From Bacteroidota bacterium (GTDB lineage: Bacteria; Bacteroidota; Bacteroidia; Flavobacteriales; Weeksellaceae): a stretch of 24,076 nucleotides of DNA. The notes under the pieces are model-generated. The model made no database searches and had not been told where the DNA came from. It was given only the letters and a program-made list of their open reading frames with translations. How positions within the stretch are numbered: the first letter of the stretch is position 1; each line of letters opens with the position of its first letter. A program made the translations under genes and the position numbers. The DNA lies in the NCBI GenBank assembly GCA_023419095.1, contig JAEZYN010000073.1, positions 1 to 24,076 on the forward strand, read 5' to 3'. Below, piece by piece: positions 14,641-22,175 of this stretch.

Positions 14641-15561
14641 ATGAAACTTTTAGTCGTAGGATCCGTCGCTTTTGACGCCATAGAAACTCCATTTGGAAAA
14701 ACTGATAAAATTCTCGGTGGAGCCGCAACTTATATCGGCATTGCAGCCTCAATTCTGAACGTGAAATCCGGAATTGTATCTGTAGTTGGCGGCGATTTTC
14801 CTCAGTCGGATCTCGATATGCTGACAGACCGTGGCGTGAACATCGAAGGAATCGAAATCGTAAAAGACGGTAAAACCTTCTTTTGGAGCGGAAAATACCA
14901 CAATGACCTGAATTCGCGAGACACTTTGGTAACTGAAGTAAACGTACTTGAGAACTTTGAACCAAAAGTTCCGGATTCCATGCAGGATGCAGAGATTCTG
15001 ATGCTGGGTAATCTTCATCCTGGTGTTCAGCTTTCAGTTCTCGAAAAGATGGACAAAAAGCCAAAACTGGTTATCCTCGACACCATGAATTTCTGGATGG
15101 ACACAGCGTGGGATGTTCTGATGCAGATGATCGCAAAAACCGATGTCATCACCATCAACGACGAAGAAGCGTGCCAACTTTCCGGCGAATATTCTTTAAT
15201 AAAAGCCGCTAAAAAAATCCATGCGATGGGCCCGGAGTTCGTCATCATCAAAAAAGGCGAGCACGGCGCATTGCTTTTCCACGCAGGTAAAGTTTTTGCG
15301 ATTCCGGCACTCTTGCTTGAAGAGGTTTTCGATCCTACCGGTGCGGGAGACACTTTTGCTGGCGGTTTTGCCTCTTACCTAGCCAAAAAAGGCGATTTCA
15401 GTTTCGAGACCATGAAATCTGCGCTGATCGTGGGTTCTGCCATGGCGTCGTTCACCGTCGAAAAATTCGGTACCGAAAAACTTCAGGAAGTTACGGAGGC
15501 TGAAATGAACCGCCGAATTCAGGAATTCAAGGACCTGACATCATTTGAAGTAGAAGTTTAA
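14641..15561 (+). CDS. PfkB-family carbohydrate/nucleoside kinase
   Basis: A 306-residue ribokinase-like kinase that phosphorylates a sugar or nucleoside with ATP. The N-terminus MKLLVVGSVAFDAIETPFGK is followed by the substrate-lid Gly-Gly motif (KILGGAATYIGIAAS). The C-terminal signature DPTGAGDTFAGGF holds the catalytic base D237 and the anion hole GAGD. VIIKKGEHGALLF (about 201-213) is the usual pre-signature strand. The start at 14641 is used because longer versions would read through the duplicated repeat; the ATG follows an A/T-rich leader (AATAAATATATAT). It lies 54 bp after gldD and 54 bp before the first parvulin gene, all in the same direction. The substrate is not deducible; adenosine, ribose or fructose kinases of this group all share the motifs. 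Confidence 0.85.
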   Translation: MKLLVVGSVAFDAIETPFGKTDKILGGAATYIGIAASILNVKSGIVSVVGGDFPQSDLDMLTDRGVNIEGIEIVKDGKTFFWSGKYHNDLNSRDTLVTEVNVLENFEPKVPDSMQDAEILMLGNLHPGVQLSVLEKMDKKPKLVILDTMNFWMDTAWDVLMQMIAKTDVITINDEEACQLSGEYSLIKAAKKIHAMGPEFVIIKKGEHGALLFHAGKVFAIPALLLEEVFDPTGAGDTFAGGFASYLAKKGDFSFETMKSALIVGSAMASFTVEKFGTEKLQEVTEAEMNRRIQEFKDLTSFEVEV

Positions 15562-15615
15562 ATTTCATTATTTCAAAATATTTACACAAATCTTTAGCAG
15601 GAAGATAAACAAAGC

Positions 15616-17445
15616 ATGAAAAAAACAGTTTCACTTGGTTTCACCTTACTTTTAGGACTTGCAATGCAGGCCCAGTACATGATTATTGGTAAAGACAGTA
15701 TTTCGCTGGCGAACTTTAAAAAAGAATATCAATACGGTTTGCAGAACACAGGCGTGGAAAAAACGATCGCGTCTACCGAAGACTTCATATTGCTTCAGCA
15801 GTTTGCGGCTGAAAAAAAAGCGGATACCACGATGGCCTTCCGTGAAAAGATGATGGAGAAGGAAGGTGAACTGCGTGAAAAGTTTTTTTATCCGAAACAG
15901 GTCATAGATCCTGTGCTGAATGCTTACATGAAAGATCTTCTTACAGAAAAAGAAGTGCAGATCTTCATTGTACAGAAGACCGAAGGAGATAAAAACAATT
16001 ATCAGCAGATATACAGCGATGTGAAAGCGGGCAAAATGACCATGGAGGACGCGGTGAAAAACTACACCAAAGGAAATTCACAGGCCATCTACATCAAACC
16101 CGGTAGCGTAGACGTTGGTCTGTATGATGAGCTTAAAAATTTGCCAAATAACACTTATACGAAATTGATCGACACGCCCGGATATGTGGCTTTCGCGAAA
16201 GTCCTGAACTCACGTCCGAGCCTCGGTTACATGATTTTCGGCACACTTTCTATCCCGAAAGATGAAAATTACGAAGCGACAAAAAATAAGATTTATGCCG
16301 ACCTGAAAGCCGGAAAATCTTTCCGTGAAGTGGCAAAACTTTACGGCTCGTCAGACCATGAAAAAGAAAGCGGCGGTGTGGTGATGGGTTCGCCGACGCT
16401 CCCGGCGGAAATCTACAATTTATTTAAAGGTCAGAAATCAGGCTATTACACGCCGGAACCTGTTCTTTTTAGCGACAAATATTTTGTTTTTAATATTTAT
16501 AATGTCGAGCCATACACCCTCACCGAGAAAAACCGCGAATTTTTCATCAAAGACATGAACGCGACTTTGTACGGCGAGAAACTGCAGGACGCAATGATCG
16601 CGTACCTGAAAACAGACTCTTCCTATAAAGAATTTCCGGAGTATCAACAAGTTAAAAAATCGTATCAGGCGTTTTCTGCTGCCAAAGACAATACTTTGCT
16701 GTATTCTTCAGGCAACAGAAAAATTACCGTTGGAGACCTTAGAACGCTGATCGGCGATCAAAAAGCTGAAGCTGAAAAGATGACGCCTGCCATTTGGAGC
16801 GAAGCGCTTGAAAGTGTAAACCGCGGCCATCTGCTGAGCTTCTACAGCGAAAATTTTGCAGCGCAGAAAAACATTAAAGCTGAACTTGACGACTACAAGC
16901 GTGGACTTTATTCAGATTATGTTTTTTCAAAATACATCAGCGAAGAAATAAAAAAACATCCCGAGTGGCTCACCGCGAACTACAACCGCAACAAATCCCG
17001 ATACATGTGGGGCAACCGTGCTGAAGGCCGGGTGGCAATCATCGCAGATCCGAAACTTACAAAAGAGATTGCAAAAGAAATTAAGATACCAAAGAATTGG
17101 GAGGCGCTGAACGAGAAATATTACGGCAAACTGAATGACAAAAAGCAAATTCTGGTACACTTCGAGAAAGGCGAAATGTCTGAAGAAGCTGATGTTTTCA
17201 CCAAATATAAAGTTCCGTTCAAGACTGGTATCCACCAGACTAAAATGGCTGAACGCGACCTGGTGATTGCCATCGATAAAATTTTGCCGCCGACGCAGAT
17301 GACCGAGGCTGAAGCTGCCGAAATGCTGAAAGATGCCGTGACCGAAGAAAAACTTCGCGAGATAATTGCCACCCAGAAGGCAAAAACCAAAATCGTAATA
17401 GAACCCGCTTTCAGAGCCGACCTTGAAAAGAACTTTAAGAAATAA
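15616..17445 (+). CDS. Periplasmic parvulin-type peptidyl-prolyl isomerase (PpiD/PrsA-like)
   Basis: A 609-residue exported foldase. The signal peptide is MKKTVSLGFTLLLGLAMQAQ. A long helical N-terminal part (residues about 20-120; AEKKADTTMAFREKMMEKEG) resembles SurA/PrsA chaperone arms. Parvulin-like domains follow: one at about 112-205 (VQIFIVQKTEGDKNNYQQIY, weakly conserved) and a second at about 208-310 (GYMIFGTLSIPKDENY, then FREVAKLYGSSDHEKESGGV). A long C-terminal helical region closes the protein. It would assist folding and transit of outer-membrane proteins. It is 68 bp upstream of the second parvulin gene. Catalytic residues of the rotamase site are not all conserved, so chaperone function may dominate. 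Confidence 0.82.
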   Translation: MKKTVSLGFTLLLGLAMQAQYMIIGKDSISLANFKKEYQYGLQNTGVEKTIASTEDFILLQQFAAEKKADTTMAFREKMMEKEGELREKFFYPKQVIDPVLNAYMKDLLTEKEVQIFIVQKTEGDKNNYQQIYSDVKAGKMTMEDAVKNYTKGNSQAIYIKPGSVDVGLYDELKNLPNNTYTKLIDTPGYVAFAKVLNSRPSLGYMIFGTLSIPKDENYEATKNKIYADLKAGKSFREVAKLYGSSDHEKESGGVVMGSPTLPAEIYNLFKGQKSGYYTPEPVLFSDKYFVFNIYNVEPYTLTEKNREFFIKDMNATLYGEKLQDAMIAYLKTDSSYKEFPEYQQVKKSYQAFSAAKDNTLLYSSGNRKITVGDLRTLIGDQKAEAEKMTPAIWSEALESVNRGHLLSFYSENFAAQKNIKAELDDYKRGLYSDYVFSKYISEEIKKHPEWLTANYNRNKSRYMWGNRAEGRVAIIADPKLTKEIAKEIKIPKNWEALNEKYYGKLNDKKQILVHFEKGEMSEEADVFTKYKVPFKTGIHQTKMAERDLVIAIDKILPPTQMTEAEAAEMLKDAVTEEKLREIIATQKAKTKIVIEPAFRADLEKNFKK

Positions 17446-17482
17446 TTATAACAAAACATGCAGGTTATGTCGGCCAGATTGA

Positions 17483-17490
17483 TAATTTTG
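17483..17490 (+). promoter_or_regulatory. Candidate -7 box for the SurA-like gene
   Basis: TAATTTTG matches TAnnTTTG and ends 23 bp before the ATG at 17514. No clear -33 box is seen, so the gene may also be read from upstream. Confidence 0.4.
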
Positions 17491-17513
17491 CAAATCGTAA
17501 AAATAAACAGATA

Positions 17514-18878
17514 ATGAACAGACACATACAATTCGTTCTTCTCACCACATTCATTCTCAGCTTTTTCAGCGGCAGCCTCAATGCGCAGCTGAAGTCCGGC
17601 GACCTCGTAGACGGCATCGCGGTGGTAGTGGGAGACGAAATTATTCTGGAATCAGACATTGAAGATCAGGCAAATTTCGCCAAGCAACAGGGCGCACAGG
17701 TTGCAGACAAATGTGAATTTGTGGAAAGCATTATCAGTAACAAACTCCTTATTTATGAGGCTAAACGTGATACCCTGATCGAAAACCGTTCATCAGAACT
17801 CAAGGAACAGGCAAACATGAAGTACACGCAGATTCTCGGTCAGTTTCCGGATGAAAAAACCATGTTGGCAACCTACAAATTCCGCACGTCTTACGAAATG
17901 AAAAATGCCATCGAAAAGATAGATACGGACAACTATTACGGACAGATGAAGTTTCAGCGAATCACCAGCAAAGCGGATGTAACGCCGAATGAAGTGACAG
18001 ATTTCTTCAATATGTACAAATTTCAGCTTCCGGAAGTAAAGGATGAAGTAAGTCTTTCGCAGATCACCATGTATCCAAAACTTACAGATGCACACAAAAA
18101 TGAGATCATCGCACGTCTGAATAAGATCAAACAGGACATCGAAGCCGGCGAATCCTTCGAAAGCCAGGCCAGAATCTACTCCGACGATCCCGGTTCAGCC
18201 GCAAACGGCGGACTTTACACAAACGTTGCGCGCGGCAAGATGGTAAAACCTTTTGAAGCGGCAGCACTCAATCTGCAGGAAGGCGAACTTTCCGAACCCG
18301 TGGAATCCGAGTTTGGCTACCACCTCATCCAGCTCGTGAAGAGGAGCGGACGTATGTACGATGCACGCCACATTCTTCTAAAAGCAGAACCCAATGCCGA
18401 CGAAATAGCTACGGCACGCAAAGAGCTGGATAGCATCAGAACACTCATAATGGATGGCAAACTTACCTTTAAAGAAGCCGCTTTCCGTTTTTCCGATGAC
18501 AAGCAGACCAAGTTCAACGCAGGTATCATCACTTCACAGGACGGCTCAGACCGTATTGAAAAACTTAATCTTCCGCCTACTGTTTCTTACCAGATCGCAG
18601 GTCTAAACAAAGGTGACATCACCGATGTTTTCCAGGACAATGTGCAGGACCGTAAAGTGGTTTCCATTATCAAGATCGACGATGTCATCGCTGCACACCA
18701 ACTCGACATCACGACAGATTACGACCGTATTAAGCAGATGGCGCTCAATAAAAAGAAGAACGAAACGCTCGAACAATGGGTCAAAGAAAGACTCCCGAAC
18801 ATTTTTATCTCGATCAATGACCGTTACAAGTCCTGTACTTTCAAAACCGACTGGCGTAAAACCACCGCTTCGAAATAA
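17514..18878 (+). CDS. SurA-like peptidyl-prolyl isomerase with two parvulin domains
   Basis: A 454-residue periplasmic chaperone/foldase. The signal peptide MNRHIQFVLLTTFILSFFSG ends at SLNAQ. The SurA N-domain start is typical: VDGIAVVVGDEIILESDIED. Two parvulin domains follow. The first (about 175-285) carries SQARIYSDDPGSAANGGLY and ELSEPVESEFGYHLIQLVKR. The second (about 288-390) begins YDARHILLKAEP and has KEAAFRFSDDKQTKFNAG. In SurA-type proteins such domains act on unfolded outer-membrane proteins between Sec and the BAM complex. The length is close to E. coli SurA (about 430). Together with the preceding gene it forms a foldase pair. A hairpin terminator directly follows the stop codon. 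Confidence 0.9.
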   Translation: MNRHIQFVLLTTFILSFFSGSLNAQLKSGDLVDGIAVVVGDEIILESDIEDQANFAKQQGAQVADKCEFVESIISNKLLIYEAKRDTLIENRSSELKEQANMKYTQILGQFPDEKTMLATYKFRTSYEMKNAIEKIDTDNYYGQMKFQRITSKADVTPNEVTDFFNMYKFQLPEVKDEVSLSQITMYPKLTDAHKNEIIARLNKIKQDIEAGESFESQARIYSDDPGSAANGGLYTNVARGKMVKPFEAAALNLQEGELSEPVESEFGYHLIQLVKRSGRMYDARHILLKAEPNADEIATARKELDSIRTLIMDGKLTFKEAAFRFSDDKQTKFNAGIITSQDGSDRIEKLNLPPTVSYQIAGLNKGDITDVFQDNVQDRKVVSIIKIDDVIAAHQLDITTDYDRIKQMALNKKKNETLEQWVKERLPNIFISINDRYKSCTFKTDWRKTTASK

Positions 18879-18885
18879 AACAAAG

Positions 18886-18910
18886 TCTCCGCCCCGCGGA
18901 GATTTTTTTT
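18886..18910 (+). terminator. Terminator after the SurA-like gene
   Basis: Perfect 7-bp GC-rich stem TCTCCGC / GCGGAGA with loop CCC, followed by eight T. It sits 7 bp after the stop codon and ends the mutY-side gene run. Confidence 0.88.
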
Positions 18911-18912
18911 GC

Positions 18913-18955
18913 GTCATTGCAATCCGCCGTTAAAAAGAGTCATTGCGATCCACCG
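18913..18955. repeat. Two copies of a CATTGC-type dispersed repeat
   Basis: GTCATTGCAATCCGCCG (18913-18929) and GTCATTGCGATCCACCG (18939-18955) differ at two positions. The second continues into CGGCGGCGAAGCAACCC, whose GCAA can pair with the TTGC, as in the GTCATTGCGA...GAAGCAATC elements I recall from flavobacterial intergenic regions. Confidence 0.65.
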
Positions 18956-19003
18956 CGGCGGCGAAGCAACCCTATGTTATAAGCGCCCGTACTTTCCATT
19001 TCC

Positions 19004-19080
19004 CTCTTGACTCTTGGCTCTTGACTCTTGACTCTTTATTCTTGGCTCTTTACTCTTGACTCTTGGCTCTTGGCTCTTGA
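19004..19080 (+). repeat. Heptanucleotide tandem repeat CTCTTGR, 11 units
   Basis: Eleven consecutive 7-bp units (CTCTTGA, CTCTTGG, with CTCTTTA and TTCTTGG variants) in register, followed by a degenerate pyrimidine-rich tail up to 19139 (CTCTTTCCTCTTTGC...). The tract lies between the SurA-like terminator and the NPD gene start, so any promoter of that gene lies in or beside it. A smaller trace of the same word occurs at 10464-10486. Confidence 0.92.
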
Positions 19081-19139
19081 CTCTCACCCTTTCCTCTTTC
19101 CTCTTTGCTCTTTGCTCATTCCTCCTTATCTTTACCCTC

Positions 19140-20078
19140 ATGACTCAAAACCCAATCACCCAACTTTTCAAAATTAAATATCCCATCATCCAGGGCGGCA
19201 TGATCTGGCATTCCGGCTGGCGGCTCGCCTCGGCGGTTTCCAACAACGGCGGCCTCGGACTTATCGGCGCCGGCAGCATGTATCCCGATATTTTGCGTGA
19301 AAACATCCGCAAGTGCAAAGCCGCGACCGACAAGCCCTTTGGTGTGAACATTCCGATGCTCTATCCAAACCTCGATGAAGTAATAAAAATTATTCTTGAA
19401 GAAGGTGTGAAGATCGTTTTCACCTCCGCCGGAAATCCAAAGACCTACACCGAAATGTTCCAGAAAGAAGGGCTTAAGGTCGCGCATGTGGTCTCCTCTA
19501 CCAAATTTGCGATGAAATGTGAAGAGGCCGGCGTAGACGCGATCGTGGCGGAAGGCTTTGAAGCTGGCGGACACAACGGCCGTGACGAAACCACGACTTT
19601 CTGCCTGATCCCAAACGTAAAAAAACATATTGCAAAACCATTGATCGCCGCAGGCGGAATCGCACTCGGTTCGCAGATGAAAGCCGCCATGATTTTGGGC
19701 GCCGACGGTGTCCAGATCGGTTCGCGTTTCGCAGCCACCGAAGAAGCAAGTTCACACACCGACTGGAAGAATAAAGTCGTCTCCCTCAACGAAGGCGACA
19801 CGCAGTTGACTTTAAAGGAACTCGCACCCGTACGCCTCGTTAAGAACAAGTTTTTCTACGACCTTGAGCGGCTGTACGAAACGGGTCGCGATGCCGAAGC
19901 TCTAAAACAAACGCTCGGCCGTGCACGCGCAAAACGTGGCATGTTTGAAGGTGATCTGGAGGAAGGCGAACTCGAGATTGGGCAGGTTTCGGCTTTAATT
20001 GACGAAATATTGCCGGTAGAAAAAGTCTTTGAGAATCTGCTGAAAGAATACCGCGAAGCCACAAGCTTCGATATTTAA
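19140..20078 (+). CDS. Nitronate monooxygenase / FabK-like FMN enzyme (NPD family)
   Basis: A 312-residue FMN-binding TIM-barrel protein. Motifs: YPIIQGGMIWHS at the N-terminus, the strand LGLIGAGSMYPD, the HVVSSTKFAMKCEEAGVDAI strand-helix, the catalytic His stretch GFEAGGHNGR, and FMN-phosphate loops PLIAAGGIALGSQM and GADGVQIGSRFAATEE. The family comprises nitronate monooxygenases and FabK-type enoyl-ACP reductases, and these motifs alone do not decide between them. An open frame extends back to 19056 through the heptamer tract with a TTG start, but it would encode only repeat translation, so the ATG at 19140 is chosen. It stands alone, after the repeat tract and before a strong terminator. 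Confidence 0.87.
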   Translation: MTQNPITQLFKIKYPIIQGGMIWHSGWRLASAVSNNGGLGLIGAGSMYPDILRENIRKCKAATDKPFGVNIPMLYPNLDEVIKIILEEGVKIVFTSAGNPKTYTEMFQKEGLKVAHVVSSTKFAMKCEEAGVDAIVAEGFEAGGHNGRDETTTFCLIPNVKKHIAKPLIAAGGIALGSQMKAAMILGADGVQIGSRFAATEEASSHTDWKNKVVSLNEGDTQLTLKELAPVRLVKNKFFYDLERLYETGRDAEALKQTLGRARAKRGMFEGDLEEGELEIGQVSALIDEILPVEKVFENLLKEYREATSFDI

Positions 20079-20080
20079 AA

Positions 20081-20115
20081 AGAAATTCCGTCCCAATAAC
20101 TGAGACGGAATTTCT
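20081..20115 (+). terminator. Terminator between NPD gene and the 44-residue peptide gene
   Basis: Perfect 12-bp stem AGAAATTCCGTC (20081-20092) / GACGGAATTTCT (20104-20115) with an 11-nt loop, flanked by A-rich and T-rich sequence on both sides. It can serve both converging genes. Confidence 0.85.
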
Positions 20116-20117
20116 AT

Positions 20118-20252
20118 TTATGCGTGCGCGTTCTGCGCCAGCGCTTTATCCTGAGCTTTCTTCGCTTTCTTCGCTTCGTATTTCTTCATTACGTAGCCAA
20201 TAGCGATGGGTGCCACCCAAACCAGGACTTTTCTTAAAAGTGTAGGGTTCAT
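20118..20252 (-). CDS. 44-residue membrane peptide
   Basis: A short minus-strand ORF (ATG at 20252, TAA at 20120-20118). It reads MNPTLLRKVLVWVAPIAIGY, then VMKKYEAKKAKKAQDKALAQ and NAHA. One hydrophobic helix (about residues 9-22) is followed by a Lys/Ala-rich amphipathic tail, the layout of a small inner-membrane anchor with a cytoplasmic basic tail. The ORF is flanked exactly by the terminator on its 3' side and by the HopJ-family gene 54 bp upstream, in the same direction, so the two are probably one transcript. I do not know its function. The coding bias (Lys/Ala periodicity, clean ATG and stop) supports a real gene. Confidence 0.72.
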   Translation of the reverse strand: MNPTLLRKVLVWVAPIAIGYVMKKYEAKKAKKAQDKALAQNAHA

Positions 20253-20306
20253 AATGTTTTATTTTCCGGTAAGTTTTCAAGAATTAAGCCAAACACGCTT
20301 TCGGGC

Positions 20307-20642
20307 CTACCCCTTTTCCGCCAGCGCCTCACCTTCAAAAGCGATCCCGTCCCAGCCCGATTGCATAAAGTTGCGGATGTTCTGGTGGTCTCTACCCTCA
20401 GGATTTCCCAGCACATCTGTCCGGTAGAAATTCCCGAACAGCGCCAGCGTTTCCTCTTCGTCAAGCCCTTTCAGCTTCGCAAAAGAGAATATCTTGCACG
20501 AACCGTTATTTTCGCCCGCTTCATTCTCCGTTTTTCCGCTCGTGAATTTTGTGGGTGTGAAATGGTAATGTTGGTCGATGTAGGCGATGACGTCTTTGAA
20601 ATTGATGGTTTCGGGGGAGGTTTTGAGTTGGGTGAGGAGCAT
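20307..20642 (-). CDS. HopJ-type III effector family protein
   Basis: A 111-residue protein matching the HopJ family throughout: INFKDVIAYIDQHYHFTPTKF, AGENNGSCKIFSFAKLKGLD, EEETLALFGNFYRTDVLGNP, and EGRDHQNIRNFMQSGWDGI followed by FEGEAL. The name comes from a Pseudomonas effector, but the family is widespread in bacteria without type III secretion, and none of the window's genes suggests such a system. It is therefore better read as a conserved small cytoplasmic protein of unknown function. It has no signal peptide and no catalytic motif I know. It heads a two-gene unit with the 44-residue membrane peptide and is divergent from the Mrr gene. Confidence 0.88.
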   Translation of the reverse strand: MLLTQLKTSPETINFKDVIAYIDQHYHFTPTKFTSGKTENEAGENNGSCKIFSFAKLKGLDEEETLALFGNFYRTDVLGNPEGRDHQNIRNFMQSGWDGIAFEGEALAEKG

Positions 20643-20747
20643 TTTGTTTTTTTAATTCTTTAAGTGCCGAAAGATCTAAATTATTAAGCGAATTCCCATA
20701 ATTTGCGAAACAATTTTGTGTCTAAAAAACCATTTAGGAAACTTGCT

Positions 20748-20755
20748 TATATTTG
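20748..20755 (+). promoter_or_regulatory. Candidate -7 box for the Mrr-HNH pair
   Basis: TATATTTG matches TAnnTTTG; the leader to the Mrr ATG would be about 68 nt. A TTTG lies 29 bp upstream, too far for an ideal -33. The 187-bp gap 20643-20829 holds nothing else I recognise. Confidence 0.4.
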
Positions 20756-20829
20756 ATTGCTTACTATAATCACATTATTGAGCCAAATAGTACCTTAAGC
20801 ATTACGCATAATTTCAGAAACACTTAAAG

Positions 20830-21714
20830 ATGATAGAAATACCAAAGTTTCACGAAACATTTATACCAATACTAAAAGTTCTCGAAAATGGAGAAACATT
20901 GAATACACGTGAATTATACCAACTAGTAATTAATAATTTTTATTCCAGCTTATCTCAAGATCAACGAGAACAAAAGACAAAGAGCGGAGATACATTAATT
21001 ATTAACCGAATTGCTTGGGGTAAATCTTATCTGAAAAAAGGTGGTTTTATAGAATTTCCAAAGCGCGGATCGGTGCGTATTACTGCAAAAGGCTTGGCCA
21101 ACATTAATAAATCACTCTCATTAAGTGACATTGAGAACTCAAGTGGTTTTTTCGAATTCTATAATGAGGGAAACAACAATGTAGATCGCACTCTAAACAA
21201 GATTGTTAACTCTTCACCACAGGATTTAATTGATGAAGGTTTCGATCAAATTGAAAAACAAGTAAAGGATGAATTACTTGATAAATTAAAATCAATTGAT
21301 CCCTTTTATTTCGAAAAAGTAATTCTTATTCTATTGAAGAAAATGGGATATGGAGATTTCATTGAAACCTCTAAAACTGGTGATGGCGGAATTGACGGAA
21401 TAATAAATGAAGACAAATTAGGTTTGGATAAGATTTATATTCAAGCCAAGCGATACGGTGAAAATAAAGTAAGAGAAAAAGAAATTCGAAATTTTATTGG
21501 GGCTATGAGTGGAGACACTCAAAAAGGTGTTTTTGTAACCACTTCGTCTTTTGATAGTGGCGCAATAAAAAAGGCTAGTGATGCCCATCACACTATAATT
21601 CTAATCGATGGAATAAAATTGGTGGACCTGATGCATCAATATAATGTTGGTTTACAAATAAAAGCAACTTATGAAGTTAAGGAGCTTGATATGGATTTCT
21701 TTGTGGAGGATTAA
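20830..21714 (+). CDS. Mrr-family restriction endonuclease (type IV-like)
   Basis: A 294-residue nuclease with a winged-helix N-terminal DNA-reading domain (about 1-95; IPILKVLENGETLNTRELYQ, then NRIAWGKSYLKKGGFIEFPK). A linker follows, and then the Mrr catalytic domain (about 155-280). The PD-(D/E)xK-type residues are visible: E162 in FYFEKVILILLKKMGYG, D189 in GDGGIDG, and Q205-x-K207 in IYIQAKRYG. Such enzymes cut foreign DNA, typically when it carries modified bases. No methyltransferase or specificity subunit is near, which fits a modification-dependent type. The gene is clearly more AT-rich than its neighbours and is paired with the HNH gene 17 bp downstream, suggesting horizontal acquisition. 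The target modification cannot be deduced. Confidence 0.9.
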   Translation: MIEIPKFHETFIPILKVLENGETLNTRELYQLVINNFYSSLSQDQREQKTKSGDTLIINRIAWGKSYLKKGGFIEFPKRGSVRITAKGLANINKSLSLSDIENSSGFFEFYNEGNNNVDRTLNKIVNSSPQDLIDEGFDQIEKQVKDELLDKLKSIDPFYFEKVILILLKKMGYGDFIETSKTGDGGIDGIINEDKLGLDKIYIQAKRYGENKVREKEIRNFIGAMSGDTQKGVFVTTSSFDSGAIKKASDAHHTIILIDGIKLVDLMHQYNVGLQIKATYEVKELDMDFFVED

Positions 21715-21731
21715 GATAAATTCAGTGACTT

Positions 21732-22052
21732 ATGGCAAATAGATGGGGCATTCCAATAAAAGTTGAAAAATACGTTTTAGAACGAGATTCTACTTGTGTC
21801 TATTGTGGTATAGAATTTTCCAATGACACTCGGAAAACAAAAGCTTCTTGGGAACATATTGTCAATGATATCCGAATAAATGGAACTGATAATATTGCTC
21901 TTTGTTGTATGGCCTGCAACGCTAGTAAAGGGGCGAAACTTTTGCCAATGTGGTTAGAGGGAAATTACTGTAAGAACAAAAACATTACTTCAGAAACAGT
22001 AGCAAAGGTTGTTAAAGATGCTATTGTCAATCCACCGACACTAATTGAATAA
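21732..22052 (+). CDS. HNH endonuclease
   Basis: A 106-residue HNH nuclease. The zinc knuckles are C22-x2-C25 (TCVYCGIEF) and C59-x2-C62 (LCCMACNASKG). The active-site His is H42 in SWEHIVND, followed by N54 in DNIAL and N63. There is no recognition domain beyond the HNH core, so specificity would come from a partner or from short flanking segments. It follows the Mrr gene by 17 bp with the same AT-rich base use and is probably co-transcribed with it. HNH proteins of this size occur in restriction systems, mobile elements and phages; the context favours a defence role, but that is inference. Confidence 0.88.
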   Translation: MANRWGIPIKVEKYVLERDSTCVYCGIEFSNDTRKTKASWEHIVNDIRINGTDNIALCCMACNASKGAKLLPMWLEGNYCKNKNITSETVAKVVKDAIVNPPTLIE

Positions 22053-22132
22053 GTCCCCACTCACCGAAGTCCCCGCTGCACAGTGTCTCCAGACTTTAAG
22101 CCTACTAAAAGAAAACTACCTTCAATAACCCC

Positions 22133-22167
22133 AACCTCCGAAGCTCCCACTTCGGAGGTTTCTTTTT
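22133..22167 (+). terminator. Terminator after the Mrr-HNH pair
   Basis: Perfect 11-bp stem AACCTCCGAAG / CTTCGGAGGTT with loop CTCCCA, followed by TCTTTTT. It lies 80 bp after the HNH stop codon and immediately before the 21-bp minisatellite. Confidence 0.85.
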
Positions 22168-22175
22168 GCGCTGAC

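Noticed and set aside
18886..18975. CRISPR-like repeat group around the CATTGC copies
   Set aside because: Only two short copies with unequal surroundings, no regular spacers and no cas genes.
19056..19139. Longer NPD protein starting with a hydrophobic leader (LGSWLLTLTLSSFLFALC)
   Set aside because: It is the heptamer tract read in frame; the family starts at MTQNPITQLF, so it is not a true signal peptide.
20307..20642. Evidence for a type III secretion system from the HopJ homologue
   Set aside because: HopJ-family proteins occur widely without such systems, and no secretion genes are present in the window.
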